Shown piece after piece: positions 25,653 to 33,561 of a stretch of 64,000 nt of DNA (positions within the stretch are counted from its first letter, which is position 1; each line of letters starts with the position of its first letter). Below the pieces are notes generated by a model, which saw only the letters and a program-made list of their open reading frames with translations, was not told the DNA's origin and searched no databases. The position numbers were made by a program, and so were the translations under genes. Origin of the DNA: Microterricola viridarii (GTDB lineage Bacteria; Actinomycetota; Actinomycetes; Actinomycetales; Microbacteriaceae); assembly GCF_001542775.1 (NCBI RefSeq), contig NZ_CP014145.1, forward strand, positions 868,001-932,000. The letters run 5' to 3'.

Positions 25653-27023
25653 TTGAATACTCTCGGCGAAGATGCAAAGAACCACGGCTCGGCAGTCGGC
25701 CTCTCGGTCGACAAGATCACCATTCGTGGTGGCAAGCCGCTCGTGGGACGCATCGAACTGAAGGGTGCCAAGAACCTCGTCACCAAGGCGATGGTCGCGG
25801 CGTTGCTCGGCGAAACCCCCAGCGTTCTCAAGGACGTCCCCAACATCAGCGATGTGAACATCGTGCGTGGGCTGCTCGAGGTGCACGGCGTGCACGTCAG
25901 CGAGGGTGCGGAACCGGGCGAGCTGATCCTCGACCCGAGCAACGTCGAGGTGGCCCACTTCGCCGCCATCGACGCGCACGCCGGTTCCAGCCGCATCCCG
26001 ATCCTGTTCTGCGGCCCGCTGCTGCACCGGCTCGGCGAGGCGTTCATCCCCGACCTGGGCGGATGCCGCATCGGCGACCGCCCGATCGACTTCCACCTGG
26101 ACGTGCTGCGCACCTTCGGCGCCGTCGTCGAGAAGCTGCCCAGCGGCATCCGGATGTCGGCCCCCAACGGCCTGCACGGGGCCAAGGTCGAGCTGCCGTA
26201 CCCGAGTGTCGGCGCCACCGAGCAGGTGCTGCTGACCGCGGTGCGCGCAGAGGGCATCACCGAGCTCAAGGGTGCGGCCATCGAGCCGGAGATCATGGAT
26301 CTCATCAACATCCTGCAGAAGATGGGTGCCACGATCTCGGTCGACACCGACCGCGTCATCCGCATCGAGGGCGTCAAGACGCTCCGCGGCTACACCCACC
26401 GCTCGCTGTTCGACCGCAATGAGGCAGCCAGCTGGGCCGCGGCCGCGCTGGCCACCGAGGGTGACATCACCGTCGGCGGCGCCCGCCAGGCCGAGATGCT
26501 CACGTTCCTCAACGTCTTCCGCAAGGTTGGCGGCGCGTTCGACATCCTCGAAGACGGCATCCGCTTCTACCACCCCGGTGGCGAGCTGAACCCGGTCATC
26601 ATCGAGACCGGCGTGCACCCCGGCTTCATGACCGACTGGCAGCAGCCGCTCGTCGTGGCGCTGACCAAGGCGCAGGGCGTCTCGATCGTGCACGAGACCG
26701 TCTACGAGCAGCGCTTCGGCTTCGTCGACGCGCTCGTCGACATGGGCGCGACGATCCAGATCCACAAGGAATGCCTCGGCGGCCACGCCTGCCGGTTCGG
26801 CCAGCGCAACTTCAACCACTCCGCGGTGATCACCGGCCCGACGAAGCTGCACGGCGCCGATGTCGAGGTCCCCGACCTCCGGGGTGGCTTCAGCCACCTG
26901 GTCGCCGCGCTGAGTGCCGAAGGCACCTCCACGGTGAGTAACGTCGGCATCATTGCGCGCGGCTACGAGAACTTCATCAGCAAGCTGGAGATCTTGGGTG
27001 CCGACTTCGACCTCGAAGACTGA
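25653..27023 (+). CDS. murA: UDP-N-acetylglucosamine 1-carboxyvinyltransferase
   Basis: 456 residues. It transfers enolpyruvate from PEP to UDP-GlcNAc, the first committed step of peptidoglycan synthesis. The catalytic Cys is present (C138 in LGGCRIGDRPID), the residue fosfomycin alkylates. ELKGAKNLVTKAMVAALL is the substrate-binding start. It begins at TTG 25653. Some actinobacteria carry two MurA-like proteins, so this could be the second copy. Its stop overlaps plsC by one base. Confidence 0.93.
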   Translation: MNTLGEDAKNHGSAVGLSVDKITIRGGKPLVGRIELKGAKNLVTKAMVAALLGETPSVLKDVPNISDVNIVRGLLEVHGVHVSEGAEPGELILDPSNVEVAHFAAIDAHAGSSRIPILFCGPLLHRLGEAFIPDLGGCRIGDRPIDFHLDVLRTFGAVVEKLPSGIRMSAPNGLHGAKVELPYPSVGATEQVLLTAVRAEGITELKGAAIEPEIMDLINILQKMGATISVDTDRVIRIEGVKTLRGYTHRSLFDRNEAASWAAAALATEGDITVGGARQAEMLTFLNVFRKVGGAFDILEDGIRFYHPGGELNPVIIETGVHPGFMTDWQQPLVVALTKAQGVSIVHETVYEQRFGFVDALVDMGATIQIHKECLGGHACRFGQRNFNHSAVITGPTKLHGADVEVPDLRGGFSHLVAALSAEGTSTVSNVGIIARGYENFISKLEILGADFDLED

Positions 27024-27814
27024 TGCCGTCGAAGGATAATGGGGGGATGCCCCAGACGACTGCCCGCGGCCGGCGCCCGCGCTCTGAGAAGAGTCAGCCC
27101 TCGATCTTTTGGGTCTTCGCGGGCATCGCCGTGCCGCTGATGAACCTCGCCGCTCGTTTCGAGATCCGCGACGGTCACAAGATGCCGCGGCAGGGTGCAT
27201 ACGTCGTCGCCCCGAACCATTACAGCGAGATCGACCCCGTCGTCGTCGGCGTTGTCGCCTGGAAGCTCGGGCGCTACCCGCGCTTCCTGGCGAAGGCTTC
27301 GGTGTTCAAGGTGCCTGTGCTCGGCTGGGCGCTGCGCGCCTCCGGCCAGATCCCCGTCGAGCGTGCAGGCAACAACTCGCACTCTGCACTCCGTGCGGCG
27401 GAGGAGCTGGTCGAGAAGGGCCGCATGGTCGTGGTCTACCCGGAGGGCTCGCTCACCCGCGATCCCGACCTCTGGCCGATGCGCGGCAAGACCGGCGCGG
27501 TGCGCATCGCGCTCGAGCGCGACATCCCCGTCATCCCGGTCGCGCACTGGGGCAGCCAGCAGCTCATGGCCCGCTACTCGAAGAAGATCAGCGTCTTCCC
27601 ACGCAAGCACATCCTCGTCAAGGTCGGCGACCCCGTCGACCTGGACGCATTCCGCGGCAAGCCGCTCGACACGGCCAACCTCAACGCCGCGACCGCCGTG
27701 GTGATGGACGCCATCACCATGCTGCTGGAAGACCTGCGCGGCGAGAAGGCCCCCGCCGAGCGGTGGAACCCCAGCGCGCACGACCAGAAAGAGACGGGTC
27801 GTTTTGACTCCTAG
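27023..27814 (+). CDS. plsC: 1-acyl-sn-glycerol-3-phosphate acyltransferase family protein
   Basis: 263 residues with the acyltransferase blocks NHYSEIDP (HX4D) and VYPEGSLTRD (the EGT-like second block), plus a hydrophobic stretch IFWVFAGIAVPLMNLAA near the N-terminus. It acylates lysophosphatidate to phosphatidate. ATG 27023 shares one base with the murA stop; ATG 27047 with AAGGA upstream is an alternative start. It overlaps gpsA by 11 nt; the pair supplies phospholipid precursors. Confidence 0.87.
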   Translation: MPSKDNGGMPQTTARGRRPRSEKSQPSIFWVFAGIAVPLMNLAARFEIRDGHKMPRQGAYVVAPNHYSEIDPVVVGVVAWKLGRYPRFLAKASVFKVPVLGWALRASGQIPVERAGNNSHSALRAAEELVEKGRMVVVYPEGSLTRDPDLWPMRGKTGAVRIALERDIPVIPVAHWGSQQLMARYSKKISVFPRKHILVKVGDPVDLDAFRGKPLDTANLNAATAVVMDAITMLLEDLRGEKAPAERWNPSAHDQKETGRFDS

Positions 27815-28958
27815 GGCCCCCAAGAACCCGAAAACCCCCACCATCAAGCCGGGAACCCGGGTCGCCGTGCTCGGAGCAGGCAGCTGGGGCACGACCTTCG
27901 CCAAGATCCTGGCCGACGGCGGCGCGGATGTCGTGCTCTGGGCGCGCCGCCCGGAGCTCGCCCGCGAGATCCAGGAAGCCAAGCGCAACAGCGACTACCT
28001 GCCCGGCATCAACCTGCCCATCTCGCTGCGCGCCACCTCCCGACTTGACCTGGCCCTGGCCGGCGCCGAGCAGGTGTTCGTCTCGGTGCCCAGCCAGTCA
28101 CTGCGCGAGAACCTGATCACCGCCGAGCCGCACATCGGGGCGAACGCGATCATCGTCTCGCTGATGAAAGGCGTCGAACGCTCGACCGGCCTGCGCATGA
28201 GCGAGGTGATCGAGCAGGTTCTGCCGATCAGCACCGACAGGATCGCCGCCATCTCCGGACCGAACCTGGCCCTCGAGATCGCGAAGGAGCAGCCGACGGC
28301 CGCCGTCGTCTCCTCCACCAGCCTCGAAACGGCGCAGGCCGTTGCCCTGCTGGCCCGCAACGGCTACTTCCGCACCTTCGTCAACACCGACGTGATCGGC
28401 ACCGAGTTCGGCGGCGTGCTGAAGAACCTCATCGCCGTCGCCATCGGCATCGTTGACGGTGTCGGCTACGGCGAGAACACGAAGGCCTCCATCATCACCC
28501 GCGGCCTGGTCGAAATGACCGACTTCGCGGTCGCCTATGGTGCGCACCCCGAGACGCTCTCCGGTCTGGCGGGGCTCGGCGACCTGATCGCCACCTGCCA
28601 GTCGCCGCTGTCGCGCAACAACACCGCGGGGCGTCTGCTCGGCCAGGGCTACAGCCAGGCCGACGTGGTCAAGCAGATGCAACAGACAACAGAGGGTCTG
28701 GCATCCGTCAGCCCCATTCTCGAACTGGCCAAGGCCAAGGGTGTCGAGATGCCGATCGTCGAGCAGGTGCGCCAGGTTCTGGCCGGCACGCTGAACCCGC
28801 GCGACATCGCACCGCACCTCACTACAGACTCAGACGAGCCGCAAGGCGAAAGGACACTCGATGACGCACAAGCTCACGGTAGCGCTGCTGTTTGGGGGTC
28901 GGTCAAGCGAGCATTCGATCAGCTGCGCCACGGCGGGCGGGGTCCTCTCGGCGATTGA
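27804..28958 (+). CDS. gpsA: Glycerol-3-phosphate dehydrogenase [NAD(P)+]
   Basis: 384 residues. It reduces dihydroxyacetone phosphate to sn-glycerol 3-phosphate for lipids. The NAD motif VAVLGAGSWGTTFAKIL, the substrate region FGGVLKNLIAVAIGIVDG and SGLAGLGDLIATC are all present. It starts at TTG 27804 inside plsC. The last ~32 codons overlap ddl by 98 nt and are not family-conserved; the recognisable protein ends near DIAPHLTTDSDEPQGER. See findings. Confidence 0.93.
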   Translation: MTPRAPKNPKTPTIKPGTRVAVLGAGSWGTTFAKILADGGADVVLWARRPELAREIQEAKRNSDYLPGINLPISLRATSRLDLALAGAEQVFVSVPSQSLRENLITAEPHIGANAIIVSLMKGVERSTGLRMSEVIEQVLPISTDRIAAISGPNLALEIAKEQPTAAVVSSTSLETAQAVALLARNGYFRTFVNTDVIGTEFGGVLKNLIAVAIGIVDGVGYGENTKASIITRGLVEMTDFAVAYGAHPETLSGLAGLGDLIATCQSPLSRNNTAGRLLGQGYSQADVVKQMQQTTEGLASVSPILELAKAKGVEMPIVEQVRQVLAGTLNPRDIAPHLTTDSDEPQGERTLDDAQAHGSAAVWGSVKRAFDQLRHGGRGPLGD

Positions 28959-29949
28959 CCGCGAACGCTTCACCGTCATCCCGATCGGGATGACGGCCGA
29001 CGGCGCCTTCACGCTGCAGCCGGATGACGCTGCCTTGTTCCGGCTGAACCCTGACGCCATGCCGCACGTCGTCGACAACGGCACGCGCGTGCGCTGGCCG
29101 GAGAGCACGGCCTCGCGCGAGCTGATGGTCACGGATGCCGACGGCACCAGCCGTTCGCTCGGCACCGTCGACGTCGTCTTCCCGATCCTGCACGGCCCGT
29201 TCGGCGAGGACGGCACCGTGCAGGGTCTGCTCGAGCTGGCCGGTCTGCCCTACGTCGGCTCCGGCGTGCTCGCCAGCGCCCTCGGCATGGACAAGCACTT
29301 CACCAAGACCGTGCTGCGCCAGGCCGGCATCGCCGTCGCGCCGTGGCAGACCGTCACCGCGCGCCGCTGGGCGAGCGACGTGGCCGGTGTCGAGGCCGCG
29401 GTCGCCGAGCTCGGCCTGCCCGTCTTCGTCAAGCCTGCCCGTGCCGGCTCCAGCGTCGGCGTCAGCAAGGTGTCCTCGCTGGACCAGCTCGCGGATGCCA
29501 TGACTGTCGCCCTCGCCGAGGACGACAAGGTGCTCATCGAGGCGACGATCATCGGCCGCGAGGTCGAGATCGGTGTTCTGGGTGGTCGTCCGGGGGAGGC
29601 ACCGCGGGCATCCGTCGCCGGCGAGGTCGTCGTGACCGGCCGCGACTTCTACGATTTCGACGCCAAGTACATGGGCGCAGACGGCATCGAGCTGGTCTGC
29701 CCGGCTGTGCTCAGCGACGCCGAGCTGGCCGAGATGCGCGAGCTCGCCGTGCGCACCTTCGAGGCGATCGGCTGCGAGGGTCTGGCCCGCGTTGACTTCT
29801 TCTTGACCGCCGACGGCTTCGTCGTCAACGAGATCAACACAATGCCCGGTTTCACACCGATCTCGATGTTCCCCACCTGCTGGCAGAAATCCGGGCTCAG
29901 CTACCCGGCCCTGATCGACGAGCTGATCGCGGTGGCCCTGGCGAAGTAG
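28861..29949 (+). CDS. ddl: D-alanine--D-alanine ligase
   Basis: 362 residues, ATP-grasp family. It joins two D-Ala for the peptidoglycan stem. LTVALLFGGRSSEHSISCATA is the family start, FPILHGPFGEDGTVQGLLEL and GLARVDFFLTADGFVVNEINTMPGFT carry substrate and Mg ligands. ATG 28861 has GAAAGGA upstream, inside gpsA. Together with murA it makes this block partly a cell-wall operon. A repeat array follows its stop. Confidence 0.96.
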   Translation: MTHKLTVALLFGGRSSEHSISCATAGGVLSAIDRERFTVIPIGMTADGAFTLQPDDAALFRLNPDAMPHVVDNGTRVRWPESTASRELMVTDADGTSRSLGTVDVVFPILHGPFGEDGTVQGLLELAGLPYVGSGVLASALGMDKHFTKTVLRQAGIAVAPWQTVTARRWASDVAGVEAAVAELGLPVFVKPARAGSSVGVSKVSSLDQLADAMTVALAEDDKVLIEATIIGREVEIGVLGGRPGEAPRASVAGEVVVTGRDFYDFDAKYMGADGIELVCPAVLSDAELAEMRELAVRTFEAIGCEGLARVDFFLTADGFVVNEINTMPGFTPISMFPTCWQKSGLSYPALIDELIAVALAK

Positions 29950-29978
29950 CGCCCCGCTAGCCCCCGCCCGCCCCTCCC

Positions 29979-30268
29979 GTTGGCTCGAGGGAGCTTGCGA
30001 CCGAAGCCAACACCCCAGGAACGAGGGCAACTCGTCCTGGTTGCCTCGGCGGCTTCGGGTGCTGCGCTGCTCCCTCGAGCCGGCCTGTTTTCTCCCGTTG
30101 GCTCGAGGGAGCGCCAGCGACCGAAGCCAACACCCCAGGAACGCGGGCAACCCGTTCCGGTTGGCTCCGCGGCTTCGGGTGCTGCGCTGCTCCTCCGTCG
30201 CGGCGCGGCCCCCTCGAGCCGGCGTGCTTTCTCCCGTTGGCTCGAGGGAGCTTGCGACCGAAGCCAAC
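29979..30268 (+). repeat. Palindromic repeat array (A-B-A-B-A) after ddl
   Basis: Type A units at 29979-30011, 30097-30131 and 30236-30268 alternate with type B units at 30039-30083 and 30159-30222. A units have arms GTTGGCT/AGCCAAC; the first and third have the short TT loop, the second the GCCA loop. Spacers share ACCCCAGGAACG. Open frames crossing the array are repeat-derived. The rest of the 419-nt gap to the next gene shows nothing. Confidence 0.9.
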
Positions 30269-30368
30269 ACCGTCGGGTCAGTTGCTCACAGTCCCGCGTT
30301 GGGTGGGGGTGCTCCACAACGTGAACCGGCATCCGTCGGCACCGTTCGCCGACGCACACGATGGCTAC

Positions 30369-30671
30369 ATGCCCTACATGTACATGCTCCGATGTGCCGA
30401 CGGCACCCTATACGCCGGGAGCACCTGGGGCCTCGATGGCCGCCTGGTGCAGCATCAGTCCGGTTCCGGCGCCAAGTACACGGCGCGGCGGTTACCGGTG
30501 CGCCTCGTCTACTACGAGGAGTTCGACAGCATCGCGGCCGCGTTCGCACGTGAACACACGGTGCAGGGCTGGCTGCGCCGTCGGAAGGACGCGCTGATCG
30601 CGGGCGGCCCGGGCATGCGCGTGCGAGAGGACGGCGTGCACGAGCCGGCTCGTTGGGCCGCTGAGACCTAG
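30369..30671 (+). CDS. GIY-YIG nuclease-domain protein (YhbQ/UPF0213-like)
   Basis: About 100 residues, essentially one GIY-YIG domain: [16 protein letters not shown] (the two motif strands), GRLVQH with the conserved Arg and His, and [20 protein letters not shown] with the catalytic-type Glu. The second motif reads YAG rather than YIG/YTG, common in this subfamily. ATG 30369 is chosen by domain start; GTG 30321 would add 16 residues. It is flanked on both sides by palindromic repeat arrays. Subfamily function is poorly known (DNA processing or repair suggested). Confidence 0.85.
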   Translation: MPYMYMLRCADGTLYAGSTWGLDGRLVQHQSGSGAKYTARRLPVRLVYYEEFDSIAAAFAREHTVQGWLRRRKDALIAGGPGMRVREDGVHEPARWAAET

Positions 30672-30679
30672 CGCGGCCC

Positions 30680-31255
30680 GGTTGGCTCCGCGGCTTCGGG
30701 TGCTGCGCTGCTCCTTCGTCGCGGCGCAGCCCCCTCGAGCCGACGTGCTCCCTCCCGCTGGCTCGAGGGAGCGCCAGCGACCGAAGCCAACTTTGCAGGA
30801 ACGCGGGCAACTCGTTCGGGTTGGCTCCGCGGCTTCGGGTGCTGCGCTGCTCCTTCGTCGCGGCGCGGCCCCCTCGAGCCGACGTGGGGAGGGAACGGCG
30901 CTGCACCCTCCAGCCGACTTGCTTTCTCACGTTGGCTCGAGGGAGCGCCAGCGACCGAAGCCAGCTTTGCAGGAACGCGGGCAACCCGTTGTGGTTGGCT
31001 CAGCGGCTTCGGGTGCTGCGCTGCTCCTTCGTCGCGGCGCGGCCCCTCGAGCCGACGTGCTTTCTCCCGTTGGCTTGAGGGAGCTTGCGACCGAAGCCAA
31101 CTTCGTAGGAACGTGGGCGACTCGTTCTGGTTGGCTCCGCGGCTTCGGGTGCTGCGCGGCCCCTTCGAGCCGACGTGGGGAGGGAGCGGCGCCGCCCCCG
31201 CTGGCCGATGCGACCTCTCACGTTGGCTCGAGGGAGCGCTAGCGACCGAAGCCAG
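30680..31255 (+). repeat. Palindromic repeat array (B-A)x4 before the DUF3515 gene
   Basis: Type B units at 30680-30742, 30819-30882, 30993-31053 and 31129-31172 alternate with A units at 30757-30791, 30931-30965, 31069-31101 and 31221-31255. B is a diverged inverted copy of A, usually with an insert TTCGTCGCGGCGCGGCC. A-to-A distances are 174, 138 and 152 nt. The array fills the 600-nt gap between the GIY-YIG gene and the convergent lipoprotein gene; no other gene is visible. Confidence 0.9.
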
Positions 31256-31272
31256 CGACCGAGCGGGAAAGG

Positions 31273-31758
31273 TTACCCGGCGGGGAGCACGTCGCTGACG
31301 TCGACGCAGGCGTTCTCGGCGGGGATCGTCGAGATCGCGCCGACAAGGTCGATCAGGGCGCTGGCGGAGGCCTTGTTGTAGTCGACGATGACCTCGGTGG
31401 CCGGCGTGCGCCCGTACGTCACGAAGCGGAAGATCGGCTTGTTGCTCTCGTCGACGATCCAGTCGACGCCGCCGACCTCGACGCACTGGTCGGTGGTCGG
31501 CCCCGGCACCTCGACGCCGCAGCGCAGCAGGATCGTGGCCGGGTCGCCCCATGCGCCGGTGCCCTGCGCGTTCGTCTCGCGCAGCTTCTGCTCGCCGAGG
31601 GCGTCGGGCAGGCGCACGACGATCTCGGCGCAGCCCGGGTTCGTGGCGTCGGCGGCCGGTTCCAGCGCGACTGCGGAAGCACAGCCGGCCAGAGTCGCGG
31701 TGATGAGCAGGGCCGAGCCGATGGCGGCCAGCGGGCGGGTCAGGGTACGGGAGAGCAT
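31273..31758 (-). CDS. DUF3515 lipoprotein
   Basis: 161 residues. The N-terminus is a lipoprotein signal: positive SRTLTRPLAAIG, hydrophobic core, then lipobox LAGC (Cys at about 26). The mature part (ILLRCGVEVPGPTTDQCVEVGGVDWIVDE) matches the actinobacterial DUF3515 family, usually encoded near ddl and thiL. Function unknown; extracellular, membrane-tethered. It is divergent from thiL with only 24 nt between start codons, and a -10-like TAGCCT (minus strand, 31767-31772) overlaps thiL's. Confidence 0.88.
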   Translation of the reverse strand: MLSRTLTRPLAAIGSALLITATLAGCASAVALEPAADATNPGCAEIVVRLPDALGEQKLRETNAQGTGAWGDPATILLRCGVEVPGPTTDQCVEVGGVDWIVDESNKPIFRFVTYGRTPATEVIVDYNKASASALIDLVGAISTIPAENACVDVSDVLPAG

Positions 31759-31770
31759 CGCTACTCAGGC

Positions 31771-31776
31771 TACCTT
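31771..31776 (+). promoter_or_regulatory. Candidate -10 box of thiL, leaderless
   Basis: TACCTT ends 6 nt before ATG 31783; no Shine-Dalgarno. It shares bases with the opposite-strand TAGCCT of the DUF3515 gene. Confidence 0.4.
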
Positions 31777-31782
31777 GAGACT

Positions 31783-32826
31783 ATGACCCGCGCTGAATCC
31801 GACCACTCTGGCGCCCCCGCCGGAACCGATGACCCGACACTGGCAGAGCTCAGTGAGATCGCGGTGCTGCAGCGTCTCTTCCCGCGGTTACCCGACGCGG
31901 ATGCCGCCCTCCTCGGCCCCGGCGATGACTCCGCCGTCGTTGCCGCGCCGGACGGCCGGTTCGTCGTCACCACCGACATGATGATCCAGGGCCCAGACTT
32001 CCGTCTGGCCTGGTCGCGCCCGCAGGACCTCGGTTGGAAGGCCGCGGCCACCAACCTCTCCGACGTCGCGGCGATGGGCGCCCGACCGACCGCCCTCGTC
32101 GTCGCGATCGCCGCCCCTCAGCAGCTGCCGGTCAGCGTGCTCGAGGGCATCGCAGACGGGCTGCGCGAGGCGTGCGCCGCCCTCGCCCCCGGCTGCGGCG
32201 TCGTCGGCGGCGATCTCTCGGTCTCAGACACCCTGACGCTGGCTGTGACCGCGTTCGGCGACCTCGAGGGGCGAGCCCCCGTGTTGCGCTCCGGCGCGCG
32301 GCCGGGCGATGTGGTCGCCGTCGCCGAGGGCGGCAACACGCTCGGCCAGGCGGGCCGCGGGCTGGCCCTGCTGTTCGCGCGCGGCGTCGATGCCGCCGGG
32401 ACCCCGGATGTCGCTGCCGCCGACGCGCTGCGCACCGAGCACCCGGCCCTACTCGAGGCCCAGCTGCGGCCCTCGCCGCCCATTCTGGCCGGGGCGGCTG
32501 CCGCGGCATCCGGGGCCACCGCCATGCTGGACGTCTCGGACGGCCTCGCCCTGGACGCGACGCGCATCGCCCGGGCCAGTGGGGTGCTCATCGATTTCGA
32601 CGCCGCCGCGCTCGGCGGCCACCCGGAGAGCGCGCTCGGCGGCGGAGAGGACCACTCGCTGCTCGCTTGCTTCCCGGCCGACACGGCTCTTCCCACCGGG
32701 TTTCGGCCGATCGGGCGCGTCCTCGCCCTGCCAGCGGGGGAGCCGGCCGGCATCACGGTCGACGGCGCACCCCATGTGCCGGGCGGCTGGGACCCGTACC
32801 GCGGCTGGGACGGCCACGCGGGATGA
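31783..32826 (+). CDS. thiL: Thiamine-monophosphate kinase
   Basis: 347 residues. It phosphorylates thiamine phosphate to thiamine diphosphate. LLGPGDDSAVVAAPDGRFVVTTDMMIQG is the N-terminal metal/ATP motif, WKAAATNLSDVAAMGARPTALVVAIA and MLDVSDGLALDATRIA are typical, and GGEDHSLLACF is the C-terminal ligand motif. Its stop abuts the convergent channel gene. Loss of other thiamine genes nearby is normal for this locus. Confidence 0.95.
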   Translation: MTRAESDHSGAPAGTDDPTLAELSEIAVLQRLFPRLPDADAALLGPGDDSAVVAAPDGRFVVTTDMMIQGPDFRLAWSRPQDLGWKAAATNLSDVAAMGARPTALVVAIAAPQQLPVSVLEGIADGLREACAALAPGCGVVGGDLSVSDTLTLAVTAFGDLEGRAPVLRSGARPGDVVAVAEGGNTLGQAGRGLALLFARGVDAAGTPDVAAADALRTEHPALLEAQLRPSPPILAGAAAAASGATAMLDVSDGLALDATRIARASGVLIDFDAAALGGHPESALGGGEDHSLLACFPADTALPTGFRPIGRVLALPAGEPAGITVDGAPHVPGGWDPYRGWDGHAG

Positions 32827-33561
32827 CTAGCCCTCGTCGTCCTTGCTCGGCGGCGCCTCTGGCTTTGCCTGAGCGGCAGCCGCCCCCGCTCCGTGCGTGG
32901 TGATGCGCTCGGACAGGTAAGAGACGATGAGCGCGCTGGCCGTGCCGATGATCACGACACCGCCGGCCATCAGCATCACGGCCAGGACGCGACCGAACGA
33001 CGTCACGGGAACGTAGTCGCCGTAGCCGACTGTTGCGATGGTGACGAAGGCCCACCAGATCGCCTCCCCGAAAGTCATAATCGTTGCGCCCGGCGCATTC
33101 CGTTCCACCTGCAGCACAGTGATGGCTATGACGTACACGTACATGGCGGCGTAGGCGGCGGCCACGGCGATGACTCGGGAGCGCAGCGCGTTGCCGCCAT
33201 TGCCGATGAAGCCGGGGGTCGAGTCCAGGTGCCGCAGAAGCGAGAACGGCCGCAGGATCGGCAGAACGGCCGCCCAGAATTCGACCTTGTAGGCGCGGAC
33301 GTAGGCCGAGCGCCGGCGGGGGGCGGTCAGCAGCAGCCGCACGATCGGGTCGACGATGAACGCCAGCCACGCCGCCGCCATGACGGCGACGATGATGACC
33401 TGCTCGTCCCTGGTCCAGCTCGGCCGGATCGTCACCAGGCTGTAGGCCACGAGGAAGCCGATCGAGAGCACGATCAGCGGCCAGCGCGTCGCCCGCTCCC
33501 AGCGGCCCCGCACCTCCTCGCGGTGCAGCGCGGATGCCGACAGTGGTCGCTCGGCGTTCAT
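32827..33561 (-). CDS. Voltage-gated-type potassium channel family protein
   Basis: 244 residues. The K+ selectivity filter TVGYGD is at 177-182. Upstream hydrophobic segments (about 28-45, 53-72, 92-103, 130-150) plus RPFSLLRHL in the S4 position suggest a short Kv-like S1-S4 region. The last helix is VLAVMLMAGGVVIIGTASALIVSYL, and a cytoplasmic Ala/Pro/Glu tail ends the protein. ATG 33561 overlaps the stop of the upstream HerA-like gene by one base (TGATG), so the two are translationally coupled. Confidence 0.9.
   Translation of the reverse strand: MNAERPLSASALHREEVRGRWERATRWPLIVLSIGFLVAYSLVTIRPSWTRDEQVIIVAVMAAAWLAFIVDPIVRLLLTAPRRRSAYVRAYKVEFWAAVLPILRPFSLLRHLDSTPGFIGNGGNALRSRVIAVAAAYAAMYVYVIAITVLQVERNAPGATIMTFGEAIWWAFVTIATVGYGDYVPVTSFGRVLAVMLMAGGVVIIGTASALIVSYLSERITTHGAGAAAAQAKPEAPPSKDDEG

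Noticed and set aside
29979..31255. CRISPR array
   Set aside because: Units are palindromic, alternate in two orientations, have variable spacing and near-identical spacers, and no cas gene is near.
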